Of a stretch of 64,000 nt of DNA, positions 42,462 to 51,219 are shown piece after piece. Each line of letters begins with the position of its first letter. The first letter of the stretch is position 1. Source of the DNA: Shewanella nanhaiensis (GTDB taxonomy: Bacteria; Pseudomonadota; Gammaproteobacteria; Enterobacterales; Shewanellaceae); NCBI RefSeq assembly GCF_019457885.1, contig NZ_JAHZST010000017.1:62001-126000 (forward strand), given 5' to 3'. The position numbers and the translations under genes were made by a program. The notes beneath the pieces are model-generated. The model was not told the origin of the DNA, searched no databases, and saw nothing but the letters and a program-made list of their open reading frames with translations.

Positions 42462-43343
42462 TTATACTCTTCGCTCAATGATAAAACGGGCGAATTCGGC
42501 AATTAGCTGACTATTGTATGGTAATTTTGTCAGCGCTGATAGAGCATCTTGTATCAAACTCTCGGCGGTGGCTTTTGCACCGTCCAATCCAAGCAGTTTT
42601 GGGTAAGTACTCTTGTTGGAATCACAATCTGAGCCTTGAGGTTTCCCCAGCTCTTCGGTGCTGGAGATGATATCAATCACATCATCTTGTACCTGAAAAG
42701 CTAAGCCAACCGCATCGGCAAAAGTCATTAATAGTGCCTGCTCATCTTTTGGCAGATCTGCGGCTATCATTGGCAGTTCGACTGCACAGCGGATTAAGGC
42801 ACCTGTTTTTAGTTTGTGTAGTTGGGTCAGGGTGGCTAAATCTATCTGCTTATCGGTTGCGTTGAGATCCATCGCTTGTCCACCACACATTCCAGAGTAA
42901 CCGGAGGCTTTGGCTAATGCGCGAACCATCGCCAGATTTTGTGTGGGCGTTAGGCCATCAATGGGCTGGCTTAAAATATCGAATGCTAAGGCCTGTAGGG
43001 CGTCACCTGCCAAAATCGCCGTTGCTTCATCAAAGGCAACATGAACCGTTGGTTGTCCACGGCGCAGGGCGTCATCATCCATGGCGGGTAGATCGTCATG
43101 AATTAGAGAGTAGGCGTGTATACACTCTATGGCCGCTGCAGCAGCATCTAATTTTTCCTGTGGAACATTGAGCATCTCGCCGATGGCATAAACCAGAAAA
43201 GGGCGAATACGCTTCCCGCCAATTAGCGCACCATGTTTCATGGCTGCCAGCAGTTGAGAGTCTGTCACAGATTGAGCATCGATAACTTGTGTAAGCTGGT
43301 TATCCACGCGTTGTTGATATTGAGTTGTGGCTTGAGCTAGCAC
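42462..43343 (-). CDS. ispA: Farnesyl diphosphate synthase (geranyltranstransferase)
   Basis: 293-residue cytoplasmic prenyltransferase making farnesyl diphosphate from IPP and DMAPP. First Asp-rich motif DDLPAMDDD (about residues 83-91) and second QVQDDVIDI (about 217-225); GGKRIRPFLVYAIG is the substrate-binding start. The start is a GTG directly after the xseB stop codon (TAAGTG), giving tight translational coupling. It feeds farnesyl diphosphate to quinone and undecaprenyl synthesis. Confidence 0.96.
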   Translation of the reverse strand: MLAQATTQYQQRVDNQLTQVIDAQSVTDSQLLAAMKHGALIGGKRIRPFLVYAIGEMLNVPQEKLDAAAAAIECIHAYSLIHDDLPAMDDDALRRGQPTVHVAFDEATAILAGDALQALAFDILSQPIDGLTPTQNLAMVRALAKASGYSGMCGGQAMDLNATDKQIDLATLTQLHKLKTGALIRCAVELPMIAADLPKDEQALLMTFADAVGLAFQVQDDVIDIISSTEELGKPQGSDCDSNKSTYPKLLGLDGAKATAESLIQDALSALTKLPYNSQLIAEFARFIIERRV

Positions 43344-43583
43344 TTATTCAGCCTCAGGAGAGAAGGGGGTTAGCGGGGCGTTTTCATCGTCAGCCATTAA
43401 AATAGCGACTTTTTGTTGTGCTTGCTCTAGCTTTCCTTGACTGTTGCGAACAAGCTTTATGCCACGTTCAAACTGTTTTAATGCATCGTCTAAGGAAACG
43501 TCGCCTTGTTCAAGTTCTGAAACAATGCGCTCGAGTTCACAAAGGGATTCTTCAAAAGTGAGATTTTCAGGTTTTTTTGCCAC
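43344..43583 (-). CDS. xseB: Exodeoxyribonuclease VII small subunit
   Basis: 79-residue helical protein that partners XseA in single-strand DNA degradation. NLTFEESLCELERIVSELEQ followed by GDVSLDDALKQFERGIKLVR is the family pattern. The start is GTG at 43583 with AAGGAAT upstream. First gene of xseB-ispA-dxs, a conserved operon in gammaproteobacteria. Confidence 0.95.
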   Translation of the reverse strand: MAKKPENLTFEESLCELERIVSELEQGDVSLDDALKQFERGIKLVRNSQGKLEQAQQKVAILMADDENAPLTPFSPEAE

Positions 43584-44018
43584 GGTAACGATTCCTTGAA
43601 ATTAGCGTGACACACGGTATCGCAGCCAGCGACAACGGTCAAATTGTGCTGCGGTAAATTTGCCCGATAGCACGCTTTATTGTGGTTTTTTTATAAAAAA
43701 TTGAATTTGTAGCTAAACTTGCGTGTAAGCTGTCCGATAATTGAGAGTAGCGATTAAAATCTTATTGTCTGTCTTCCCCTGATAAAAACGAAGTGAACCA
43801 TTGGCCCTTGAACGGTATTCAGACAAGTTTGACTAGGTTTTATCCGCTTAATTAAGCTATTTGCATTTTTTGTCTCCCAAGGGGACGCTTATTGGGTTTA
43901 TTTCTATCTTTGTTATAAAGTTAAGGTTATAACAGAGAACATATCTCGTTGGCATTGTGCGTATTTTTTACAGTTTCGGATATTCAGGCCGAAGACTAGT
44001 TTCATTTGAGGAGCAGTT
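43584..44018. other. Divergent intergenic region xseB / pomA
   Basis: About 435 AT-rich bases containing promoters for the xseB operon and pomAB. The only structure seen is the inverted repeat GTTATAA-N8-TTATAAC at 43912-43933. No convincing sigma-28 or sigma-54 promoter was found. Confidence 0.45.
43912..43933 (+). promoter_or_regulatory. Inverted repeat upstream of pomA
   Basis: GTTATAA (43912-43918) and TTATAAC (43927-43933) form a perfect 7-bp inverted repeat with an 8-base spacer, about 85 bases before the pomA start. It could be an operator; no binding protein is suggested. Confidence 0.3.
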
Positions 44019-44786
44019 GTGGATTTAGCAACCCTAATAGGACTCATAGGTGCATTCGGATTTATTCTCGGAGCGATGGCCAGTAGTGGTGGTATCGGGA
44101 TTTTTATCGATGTTGCCTCTATTTTGATTGTATTGTGTGGCTCCTTTTTTGTTGTGATGATGAAATATAATCTGAAGCAGTTTTTTGGCTCGATAAAAAT
44201 TGCAGCAAAAGCGTTCATCTTTAAGATTGATAAACCCGATGAGTTGATTGAACAGTCTGTCACTATGGCTGATGCTGCTCGTAAAGGTGGCTTCTTGGCC
44301 TTGGAGGAGGCGGAGATCACCAATAGCTTTATGCAAAAAGCAGTGGATATGTTGGTTGATGGACACGATGGTGATGTGGTTCGTGATGCGCTTGAGAAAG
44401 ATATCGCACTCACTGAGCAGAGACATAAGCTAGGTATTAGTATCTTCTCGACTGTAGGTGATGTTGCACCTGCAATGGGAATGATCGGTACCTTAGTGGG
44501 CTTGGTGGGGATGTTGTCAAACATGGATGATCCTAAATCCATTGGTCCTGCGATGGCTATTGCACTATTAACAACACTCTATGGGGCTATGGTCGCAAAC
44601 ATGGTAGCGATCCCAATTGCTGGTAAATTAGAGCTGAGAATGAATGAAGAGATGCTAAATCGAAATCTGATCATGGATGCGGTTTTAGCGATTCAAGATG
44701 GACAGAACCCCCGCGTGATTGAAGGCTTTTTGAAGAATTACATATCTGAAAAACAAAGGCAGATAGACACGACGGACGGGGAGTGA
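44019..44786 (+). CDS. pomA: Flagellar motor stator protein PomA (sodium type)
   Basis: 255-residue inner-membrane protein with four membrane segments (about 3-20, 28-48, 150-172 and 182-204). With PomB it forms the ion channel that turns the flagellar rotor. The cytoplasmic loop is charged, and the second pair of helices (DVAPAMGMIGTLVGLVGMLS, MAIALLTTLYGAMVANMVAI) is typical of PomA/MotA. The start is GTG at 44019 with GAGGAG upstream. pomB follows 4 bases after the stop. Sodium use is inferred from the PomA/PomB type. Confidence 0.94.
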   Translation: MDLATLIGLIGAFGFILGAMASSGGIGIFIDVASILIVLCGSFFVVMMKYNLKQFFGSIKIAAKAFIFKIDKPDELIEQSVTMADAARKGGFLALEEAEITNSFMQKAVDMLVDGHDGDVVRDALEKDIALTEQRHKLGISIFSTVGDVAPAMGMIGTLVGLVGMLSNMDDPKSIGPAMAIALLTTLYGAMVANMVAIPIAGKLELRMNEEMLNRNLIMDAVLAIQDGQNPRVIEGFLKNYISEKQRQIDTTDGE

Positions 44787-44790
44787 TCCC

Positions 44791-45759
44791 ATGGCTAAAC
44801 AAAAGTGTGACTGTCCACCTCCCGGAGCGCCTCTGTGGTTAGCAACCTTTGCTGATCTTATGTCACTACTTATGTGTTTCTTCGTGCTGTTATTGTCATT
44901 TTCTGAGATGGATGTGCTGAAGTTTAAGCAGATTGCCGGCTCGATGAAGTATGCCTTTGGTGTCCAGAATAAAGTAGAAGTTAAAGATATCCCCAAAGGG
45001 ACATCGGTCATCGCTCTTGAGTTTAGGCCCGGTCGTCCTGAGCCGACTCCCATTGAGACCATTACTCAACAAACCAGCGAAATTACTGAGCCTGTTATCG
45101 AATACCAGGCCGGTGAAGACGACAGTTCGGGTGGGAGTCAAAAGCAGCAAGGGCAGCAAAGAGGTGGTGAGTCCTCTGCAACTGCGCAGGAGCAATCTGT
45201 TGCTCAATCATCATCGGACTCAGAGTCAGAAGCTAAGGCTAAAGAGGAGTCTGATGCTCAAGCTGCTGCTCAGGAAAATATTAATGAGCAGGTGAAGAAG
45301 ATGGCTCAGGAGCTAAATACTGAGATTGTTGATGGGGCGATAGAGATAGAGTCTTTAGGTCAGCAGATCATTATTCGTATTCGTGAGAAGGGCGCCTTCT
45401 CATCAGGTTCTGGTTTCCTACAACCAAGGTTTAAACCTGTGGTTCGTCGAGTGGGTGAGTTATTAAAAGATGTTCCTGGAATTGTGACAGTGTCGGGACA
45501 CACCGATGACATGAATATCAGTAATGAGCTTTATAGCTCTAATTGGGATCTGTCCAGTAAACGCGCCGTAGCGGTTGCTCACGAATTGATAAAAGTGAAA
45601 GGCTTTGACCCACAAAGGATGAAGGTGGTGGGTATGGCAAACTCTGATCCGCTTGTGGCAAATGATACCAGCAGTCATCGTGCCCGTAATCGCAGGGTTG
45701 AGATTGCCATTGAGCAAGGTAAAGCCATGGAGTCTGATGAGATAACGGTAGAGCCATAG
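44791..45759 (+). CDS. pomB: Flagellar motor stator protein PomB (sodium type)
   Basis: 322 residues. One N-terminal membrane helix holds the ion-binding Asp at about residue 22 (LWLATFADLMSLLMCFF). The plug/linker is followed by a long Gln/Ser/Glu/Ala-rich stretch (about 105-170), then a C-terminal OmpA-like peptidoglycan-binding domain (about 195-310; VSGHTDDMNISNELYSSNWD). The N-terminal CDCPPPGAPLW motif is the PomB pattern found in Vibrio. GGGGAGTGATCCC precedes the ATG. It ends at a strong terminator. Confidence 0.95.
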   Translation: MAKQKCDCPPPGAPLWLATFADLMSLLMCFFVLLLSFSEMDVLKFKQIAGSMKYAFGVQNKVEVKDIPKGTSVIALEFRPGRPEPTPIETITQQTSEITEPVIEYQAGEDDSSGGSQKQQGQQRGGESSATAQEQSVAQSSSDSESEAKAKEESDAQAAAQENINEQVKKMAQELNTEIVDGAIEIESLGQQIIIRIREKGAFSSGSGFLQPRFKPVVRRVGELLKDVPGIVTVSGHTDDMNISNELYSSNWDLSSKRAVAVAHELIKVKGFDPQRMKVVGMANSDPLVANDTSSHRARNRRVEIAIEQGKAMESDEITVEP

Positions 45760-45784
45760 AGGTAGATACCATCTAATTTAATGG

Positions 45785-45815
45785 GGCGTTAAGAGGAGAC
45801 TCTTAGCGCCTTTTT
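45785..45815 (+). terminator. Rho-independent terminator of pomAB
   Basis: GGCGTTAAGAG pairs with CTCTTAGCGCC (one T-G pair) around a short GAGA-type loop, then five T's. It lies 25 bases past the pomB stop. Confidence 0.9.
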
Positions 45816-45920
45816 AATTGGTATTATTGGATGGAGATATCTAGATAAGCAATCTTCAAATGATCTTGGTATAATGCGGCCAATATTATTTAATGGCTTG
45901 ATCCCCCCGGAAGACCCCTG

Positions 45921-47375
45921 ATGAAATTTATCGTAAAACTGTTCCCTGAAATCATGATGAAAAGCAAACCGGTAAGAATGCGATTTACCAAGATGCTTGA
46001 AACCAATATTCGTAATGTACTTAAGAAGGTCGATGAGACCGCTAAAGTGAAGCGTGAGTGGGACAAAATCATGGTGTTGGTGCCGGACGATAGACAAGAT
46101 TTAGTGGAGGCTTTCGCTGAGCGTCTTGCTTGTATTCCTGGTATCGCTCATGTGCTTCAGGTAAGTGAGAGCACATTCGAATCTGTTGATGATATCTATC
46201 AACAGACTTTAGCGGTTTATAAAGATGAGCTTGCAGGCAAAACCTTTTGTGTTCGGGTTAAGCGTGTTGGTAACCATGATTTTAGATCCATCGAAGTTGA
46301 GCGTTATGTCGGTGGCGGGTTAAATCAGTTTACTGAAGCTGCAGGTGTTAGATTAAAAAATCCAGATATGACGATTAATCTTGAGATAGATAAAGAGAGT
46401 CTATATCTGGTGAGTAAGCGCATTGAGGGCTTAGGTGGTTACCCTATGGCGACTCAGGAAGATGTATTGTCGCTTATCTCTGGCGGGTTCGACTCAGGTG
46501 TTTCCAGTTATCAGTTTATCAAACGTGGCTCTCGTACTCACTATTGCTTCTTCAACTTAGGTGGTGATCAGCATGAGATAGGTGTGAAGCAGGTGGCTTA
46601 TCATCTATGGCAGAAATATGGTGAGTCCCATAAGGTTAAGTTTATCTCAATCCCCTTCGATCCTGTGGTCACTGAGATCCTTGAGAAGATAGATAATGGC
46701 CAGATGGGGGTTATTCTCAAGCGTATGATGATGCGAGCTGCGGCTAAAGTGGCTAGAAAGATGGGAATACAAGCGTTAGTGACTGGTGAGGCGATGGGTC
46801 AAGTTTCAAGTCAAACCTTGACTAACCTAAGCATCATCGACCGATGTACAGATCAGCTTATTCTACGTCCACTGATCGCCATGGATAAGCAAGACATTAT
46901 TAACTTAACTCGTCAGATTGGTACAGAAGACCTCTCTAAGTCGATCCCTGAGTATTGCGGTGTGATCTCTCAGCGCCCAACGGTTAAGGCTGTGCTCTCT
47001 AAGATTGAAGCTGAGGAGCTGAAGTTTTCTGAAGATCTTATTGACCGTGTGGTTGAAGCTGCAGAGGTTATCGATATCAGAGAGATTGCTACTAGTATGG
47101 ACACTAAGATCACCTCAACAGAAACTGTTGGCGATATTAACTCGGGTGAAGTGATCATTGATGTTCGTGCTCCAGAAGAGGAGGAGCAGTCACCGCTTGA
47201 GGTTGAGGGCGTTGAAGTGAAGGCGATCCCTTTCTTTAGGTTAGCGACTAAGTTTGCCGATTTGGATAAGAGTAAAACCTACCTGCTTTACTGCGATAGA
47301 GGCGTGATGAGCAAGCTTCAAGCACTGTATCTTCAAGAGCAGGGCTATGAGAACGTTAAGGTTTATCGACCTTAA
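45921..47375 (+). CDS. thiI: tRNA 4-thiouridine synthase / thiazole sulfurtransferase ThiI
   Basis: 484 residues, cytoplasmic. THUMP domain (about 60-165), PP-loop ATP pyrophosphatase (about 175-370, SGGFDSGVSSYQF is the P-loop motif) and C-terminal rhodanese-like domain (about 400-484) with the sulfur-carrying Cys in LLYCDRGVMS. It makes s4U8 in tRNA and transfers sulfur for thiamine thiazole. The rhodanese domain is present, as in the E. coli enzyme. Spacing and context indicate its own promoter after the pomAB terminator. Confidence 0.96.
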   Translation: MKFIVKLFPEIMMKSKPVRMRFTKMLETNIRNVLKKVDETAKVKREWDKIMVLVPDDRQDLVEAFAERLACIPGIAHVLQVSESTFESVDDIYQQTLAVYKDELAGKTFCVRVKRVGNHDFRSIEVERYVGGGLNQFTEAAGVRLKNPDMTINLEIDKESLYLVSKRIEGLGGYPMATQEDVLSLISGGFDSGVSSYQFIKRGSRTHYCFFNLGGDQHEIGVKQVAYHLWQKYGESHKVKFISIPFDPVVTEILEKIDNGQMGVILKRMMMRAAAKVARKMGIQALVTGEAMGQVSSQTLTNLSIIDRCTDQLILRPLIAMDKQDIINLTRQIGTEDLSKSIPEYCGVISQRPTVKAVLSKIEAEELKFSEDLIDRVVEAAEVIDIREIATSMDTKITSTETVGDINSGEVIIDVRAPEEEEQSPLEVEGVEVKAIPFFRLATKFADLDKSKTYLLYCDRGVMSKLQALYLQEQGYENVKVYRP

Positions 47376-47408
47376 TTATTTGTGCTAGGTATGAGTTAAC
47401 TCGTGTGG

Positions 47409-47441
47409 GCCTCAGTGATAGTGATATCACTGAGGCTTTTT
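47409..47441 (+). terminator. Rho-independent terminator of thiI
   Basis: GCCTCAGTGAT (47409-47419) and ATCACTGAGGC (47426-47436) form an 11-bp perfect stem followed by five T's, 34 bases past the thiI stop. Confidence 0.92.
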
Positions 47442-47462
47442 ATTTCAAAGTGTTCCAGACAC

Positions 47463-47500
47463 AAAAAAGCCGCGAGCATCAGTTGCTTTGCGGCTTTTTT
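47463..47500 (-). terminator. Terminator for the small exported protein gene
   Basis: AAAAAAGCCGC and GCGGCTTTTTT form an 11-bp stem with a 16-base loop. On the minus strand it ends in six T's. It lies 27 bases past the stop at 47527 and could also serve thiI. Confidence 0.85.
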
Positions 47501-47526
47501 GTCAGTTTCAGTATGGCTAAGCGTGA

Positions 47527-47754
47527 TTATTCGGCGCGTAGTACTGTTACTTCAGCTTGTTCTGCTTTATCTTTAGTGTTTAGCATAGCGTTAAGGTCTT
47601 CAGTAAGATCTTGTTGCATCACTTCCATTCCCTCAGCTAGCTCTGCACTAATCGTTGCATGAAGGTCTGTGGTGTCAATTCTTGCTTCATCAGCTTGTAC
47701 GCTCGTTGCTGTTGATAGAAAAGCAAGAACAAATACAGTTTTAAGGTTTAGCAT
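47527..47754 (-). CDS. Small exported protein of unknown function
   Basis: 75 residues. Signal peptide at 1-21 (MLNLKTVFVLAFLSTATSVQA, cut before DEARID), then an acidic, helical mature part of about 54 residues with no Cys. It is probably periplasmic. GGAGGCGA lies about ten bases before the ATG, and a good terminator follows, which together support a real gene. I do not recognise the family. Confidence 0.7.
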   Translation of the reverse strand: MLNLKTVFVLAFLSTATSVQADEARIDTTDLHATISAELAEGMEVMQQDLTEDLNAMLNTKDKAEQAEVTVLRAE

Positions 47755-47936
47755 ATATGGTCGCCTCCGGGCGGGGATTTTGGGTTGTCAGACACTCCCC
47801 ATTTACGTCGTAGAGGCTGTCTAACTATAGTCATTTCGTTGGCGCAAAATTTAACCAAAATCGCTTCCCTTTTCAAACGATAAAATGTAACAATACGGAT
47901 TAGAAAAACTAATTAAAATATGAGATCGGGATCACT

Positions 47937-48848
47937 ATGTCTAGACGCTTACCTCCCCTGAATTCAGTAAAAGCTTTCGAAGCGGCTGCAAGACACCTTA
48001 GCTTTACTCGTGCAGCAGAAGAGTTGTTTGTGACTCAAGCGGCTGTCAGTCATCAGATTAAGGCGCTAGAGGAGTATCTTGGGTTAAAACTTTTTCGCCG
48101 AAAGAACCGCTCTTTGCTTCTGACCGAGGAGGGACAGGGATACTTTTTAGACATTAAAGATATCTTTGTTCAACTGGCTGAAGCGACAGACAGATTATTA
48201 GCTCGAAGTGCCATAGGCTCACTAACAGTAAGTACTTCACCGAGTTTTGCTATTCAATGGCTGGTGCCTAGATTAGCTAAATTTAGTGAAAAAAATCCAG
48301 ACATTGATGTGCGTATTAAAGCGGTCGATGATGAAGATGGATCCTTATCCGATGATGTCGATGTTGCCATCTATTACGGTCAGGGAAATTGGGCAGGATT
48401 AAGGGCTGATAAGTTAAAAAATGAGGTGTTAATTCCCGTTTGTTCACCTATGTTACTCAGTGGACCTAAGCCACTTGAGAAGCCAAGCGATCTAAAAAAT
48501 CACACCCTATTGCACGATACTAGTCGACATAATTGGCAAGCTTGGTTTAGACAATGTGGGATTAATGATATTAATGTGAACCAAGGTCCAATATTCAGTC
48601 ACTCCTCTTTAGTGTTGCAAGCAGCAGCTCATGGCCAAGGGGTTGCATTAGGTTTTAGTGTTCTTGCCACCCCAGATATTAAAGCTGGGCGTCTGGTATG
48701 CCCCTTCCCTGAGGTGTTGGTGAGTAAAAATGCTTACTACCTAGTGTGTCAGCAAAATCATTCAGATATAGGTAAAATTGCAGCCTTCAGAGAGTGGATG
48801 TTAGATATGTTTGAAGAGGAGTCGCGCAGTGAGCTACTTCCTGGTTAA
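47937..48848 (+). CDS. gcvA: LysR-family transcriptional regulator, GcvA-like
   Basis: 303 residues. N-terminal helix-turn-helix (about 5-65; PLNSVKAFEAAARHLSFTRA, FVTQAAVSHQIKALEEYLG) followed by the LysR effector domain (about 90-295). The N-terminus is nearly that of GcvA, which regulates the glycine cleavage operon, and the gene order gcvA-(hydrolase)-DUF423-rlmM matches the E. coli gcvA-ygdD-rlmM order. No gcvTHP genes are in the window, so the assignment rests on resemblance and synteny. Confidence 0.85.
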   Translation: MSRRLPPLNSVKAFEAAARHLSFTRAAEELFVTQAAVSHQIKALEEYLGLKLFRRKNRSLLLTEEGQGYFLDIKDIFVQLAEATDRLLARSAIGSLTVSTSPSFAIQWLVPRLAKFSEKNPDIDVRIKAVDDEDGSLSDDVDVAIYYGQGNWAGLRADKLKNEVLIPVCSPMLLSGPKPLEKPSDLKNHTLLHDTSRHNWQAWFRQCGINDINVNQGPIFSHSSLVLQAAAHGQGVALGFSVLATPDIKAGRLVCPFPEVLVSKNAYYLVCQQNHSDIGKIAAFREWMLDMFEEESRSELLPG

Positions 48849-49503
48849 GGAGCCCTTAGAGGCTGAATCTCTGCTAGAGAGTCGCTGCGTTATCGATGGT
48901 GAGCTCAATGATACGCTTGTTATCTTCACACATGGGGCTGGAGCTAATCTCTCCTCTGACTTTATGCAGAGAATGGCAGCAGGATTAAGCGAGTCGGGGA
49001 TCGGGGTCATTCGTTTTAACTTTCCCTATATGCGCGCCAATGCACTCGATGGTAAACGGCGTCCGCCTGACAGAGCCCCTAAACTGTTAAAAGACTTCAA
49101 TCTACATATTGAAGCGATTAAAGCTCAATACTCCCCTAAACGTATTGTCCTAATGGGTAAGTCCATGGGAGGCCGTATGGCGGCGATTGTGGCGGAGCAG
49201 ACATCTGTCGATGGGGTGATCTGTTTAGGTTACCCTTTTGTTCCGTTAAAAGGCGGAGATCCAAGGCTTGAGCCTATCGAGTTGTGTAAGGCACCCTTGT
49301 GTGTGATACAGGGGGAGCGGGATAAGTTTGGCGGCAAGGAGTTAGTACCAAGCTGGCCAGTGATGCAGAGGACCCAGTTGCACTGGTTAACTGACGGAGA
49401 TCATAGTTTTGTTCCCAGAAAGTCGTCAGGGGTTACCGAAGAGGATAACCTAACATCTGCTATCTCTTACTGTATTGATTTTATTCGGGGGCTGGATGCG
49501 TAA
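48829..49503 (+). CDS. Alpha/beta hydrolase, dienelactone-hydrolase-like
   Basis: About 224 residues, cytoplasmic. Beta-strand/HGAG start (VIFTHGAGANLSSDFMQRMA), nucleophile elbow GKSMGGRMA with Ser near residue 112, a late Asp (QGERDKFGG) and His (DGDHSFVP) completing the triad. The substrate is unknown. The GTG at 48829 is preferred because GAGGAG lies seven bases before it; an ATG six codons upstream is possible. It overlaps the end of the gcvA-like gene, and the DUF423 start overlaps its own stop, so the three genes are probably one transcript. Confidence 0.82.
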   Translation: MSYFLVKEPLEAESLLESRCVIDGELNDTLVIFTHGAGANLSSDFMQRMAAGLSESGIGVIRFNFPYMRANALDGKRRPPDRAPKLLKDFNLHIEAIKAQYSPKRIVLMGKSMGGRMAAIVAEQTSVDGVICLGYPFVPLKGGDPRLEPIELCKAPLCVIQGERDKFGGKELVPSWPVMQRTQLHWLTDGDHSFVPRKSSGVTEEDNLTSAISYCIDFIRGLDA

Positions 49504-49885
49504 AGGTTTTCTGTTATTGGCTGCGTTAAGTGGCTTTATCTCTGTTGCATTGGGGGCATTTGGTGCCCATGGATTAAAAAATGTGGCATCGCCTGAGATG
49601 ATCGCTATCTTTAATCTTGGGGTTGAGTATCAGTTCTATCATACGTTTGCACTTATCGCTGTGGCGTTTGCAGGTCATTGGTTAAGTTCTCGTTTACTGG
49701 ATTGGGCGGGATACCTCTTTATTGCGGGCATGTTACTTTTTTCAGGCTCCTTGTATCTTTATGCGCTACTCGGTACTAAGTGGACAGGGCCTATTACCCC
49801 TATGGGCGGCGTGTGCTTCTTAGTCGGTTGGCTGTTGATCGCACTTGCAGTGTGGCGTAATCGAGTCGTCGAGCTTAACGATTAA
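49496..49885 (+). CDS. DUF423-family membrane protein (YgdD-like)
   Basis: 129 residues with four membrane segments. LLLAALSGFISVALGAFGAH at the N-terminus and GTKWTGPITPMGGVCFLVGW are the DUF423 pattern. Function unknown. The ATG at 49496 overlaps the last codons and stop of the upstream hydrolase and follows a G-rich ribosome site. Lies between the gcvA-like gene and rlmM as in E. coli. Confidence 0.88.
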   Translation: MRKGFLLLAALSGFISVALGAFGAHGLKNVASPEMIAIFNLGVEYQFYHTFALIAVAFAGHWLSSRLLDWAGYLFIAGMLLFSGSLYLYALLGTKWTGPITPMGGVCFLVGWLLIALAVWRNRVVELND

Positions 49886-49992
49886 TCGTATTCATTATCT
49901 ATAAAGTGTAGAATAGCGGCCATTGACAGATATCGATTAAATGGCCGTTATTTTTGGCACTTATTGCCGACCGGCTCGCTTCAGGAATTCCA

Positions 49993-51069
49993 ATGATCAA
50001 CCTATTTTTATATTGCCGCTCTGGTTATGAAAAAGAGTGTGCAGCTGAGATACAACATCGTGCAGCTGAACTCGAAATTGGTGGTTTTGTTAAAACCAAC
50101 AAAAAAGACGGCTATGTGATTTTCCAGTGTTTTCAAGCCGGTGATGCAAATATCTTGGCGCAAAAAATCAAACTGGATTCACTGATTTTTGCCAGACAGA
50201 TGTTTGCCGCTAAAGAGCTGCTGAAAAATCTACCTGAGCATGATCGGATCACACCGATTATGGAAGCGTTATCCGATGTCAGGAATGCGGGTGAGTTAAG
50301 GGTTGAAACACCCGATACCAATGAAGCGAAAGAGCGAACGGCTTTTTGTCGTAAATTTACGGTTCCTTTAAGGCAGAAGCTAAAAAACGCAGGCAACTTA
50401 CTTAAAAAAGAGAATAGCAGCCGACCTATTATCCATGTCTGTTTTGTGGCATCGGGTACGGCTTACGTGGGCTTCTCTTTTAGTAACAATAGCTCTCCCT
50501 ATCCGATGGGGATCCCTAGGCTAAAAATGGCCAGCGATGCACCGAGTCGTTCGACACTTAAACTCGATGAAGCCTTTATCCACTTTATTCCCGAAGAGGA
50601 GCAGGAGCAGAGATTAAGCAGTGGTATGAATGCCGTCGACTTAGGCGCTTGCCCAGGTGGCTGGACATATCAGTTAGTGCGTCGTGGTATGTTTGTGGCG
50701 GCTGTGGACAATGGACCTATGGATGAAGGTTTGATGGAGACTGGGCAGGTAAAACATTATCAAGCCGATGGTTTTCGTTTTGAACCGCCACGTAAAAATA
50801 TCTACTGGTTAGTGTGTGACATGATTGAGAAGCCATCTCGTGTGGCTGAGCTGATTGAAGCTTGGGCGATCAATGGCTGGTTTAAAGAGGCGATGTTTAA
50901 CCTCAAGCTGCCGATGAAGAGTCGCTATCAAGATGTCTCGACAATATTAGAGACCATGGCGACTGTACTTGAGGAGAACGAAATTAAGAACTTCTCTATC
51001 AAGTGTAAGCACCTCTACCATGATCGTGATGAGGTGACGGTTTATTTGAGTTTGAATCCGACTCAATAG
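49993..51069 (+). CDS. rlmM: 23S rRNA 2'-O-ribose methyltransferase RlmM
   Basis: About 358 residues, cytoplasmic. N-terminal THUMP-like RNA-binding part (MINLFLYCRSGYEKECAAEI), then a Rossmann SAM-dependent methyltransferase with VDLGACPGGWTYQLV (about 215-229) and AVDNGPMD. It methylates C2498 of 23S rRNA. The ATG at 49993 follows AGGAAT; the frame is open thirteen codons upstream, but those residues are not part of the family. It ends at a strong terminator. Confidence 0.95.
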   Translation: MINLFLYCRSGYEKECAAEIQHRAAELEIGGFVKTNKKDGYVIFQCFQAGDANILAQKIKLDSLIFARQMFAAKELLKNLPEHDRITPIMEALSDVRNAGELRVETPDTNEAKERTAFCRKFTVPLRQKLKNAGNLLKKENSSRPIIHVCFVASGTAYVGFSFSNNSSPYPMGIPRLKMASDAPSRSTLKLDEAFIHFIPEEEQEQRLSSGMNAVDLGACPGGWTYQLVRRGMFVAAVDNGPMDEGLMETGQVKHYQADGFRFEPPRKNIYWLVCDMIEKPSRVAELIEAWAINGWFKEAMFNLKLPMKSRYQDVSTILETMATVLEENEIKNFSIKCKHLYHDRDEVTVYLSLNPTQ

Positions 51070-51114
51070 CAGGTGTCGTCAAACACATCATTTCAAGACA
51101 AGAGATAGATAATA

Positions 51115-51151
51115 AAAAGGCCCTATATAGCAATCTACATAGGGCCTTTTT
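51115..51151. terminator. Bidirectional rho-independent terminator, rlmM / icd
   Basis: AAAAAGGCCCTAT and ATAGGGCCTTTTT form a 13-bp perfect stem with an 11-base loop between the convergent rlmM and isocitrate dehydrogenase genes, with T-runs on both strands. Confidence 0.92.
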
Positions 51152-51219
51152 GTGTCTGGAACACTTATGTTGATTTCCCAAGGATGGAGAGAAATCGACT
51201 TTGTGTCTGGTGTTGCTGT

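Noticed and set aside
43940..44018. Sigma-54 promoter before pomA (TTGGCATTGTGCG)
   Set aside because: The GG and GC elements are 6 bases apart instead of the required 10.
43913..44542. 209-codon minus-strand frame over pomA
   Set aside because: It is a Ser/Thr/Ile-rich shadow of pomA, which has all stator motifs and a strong ribosome site.
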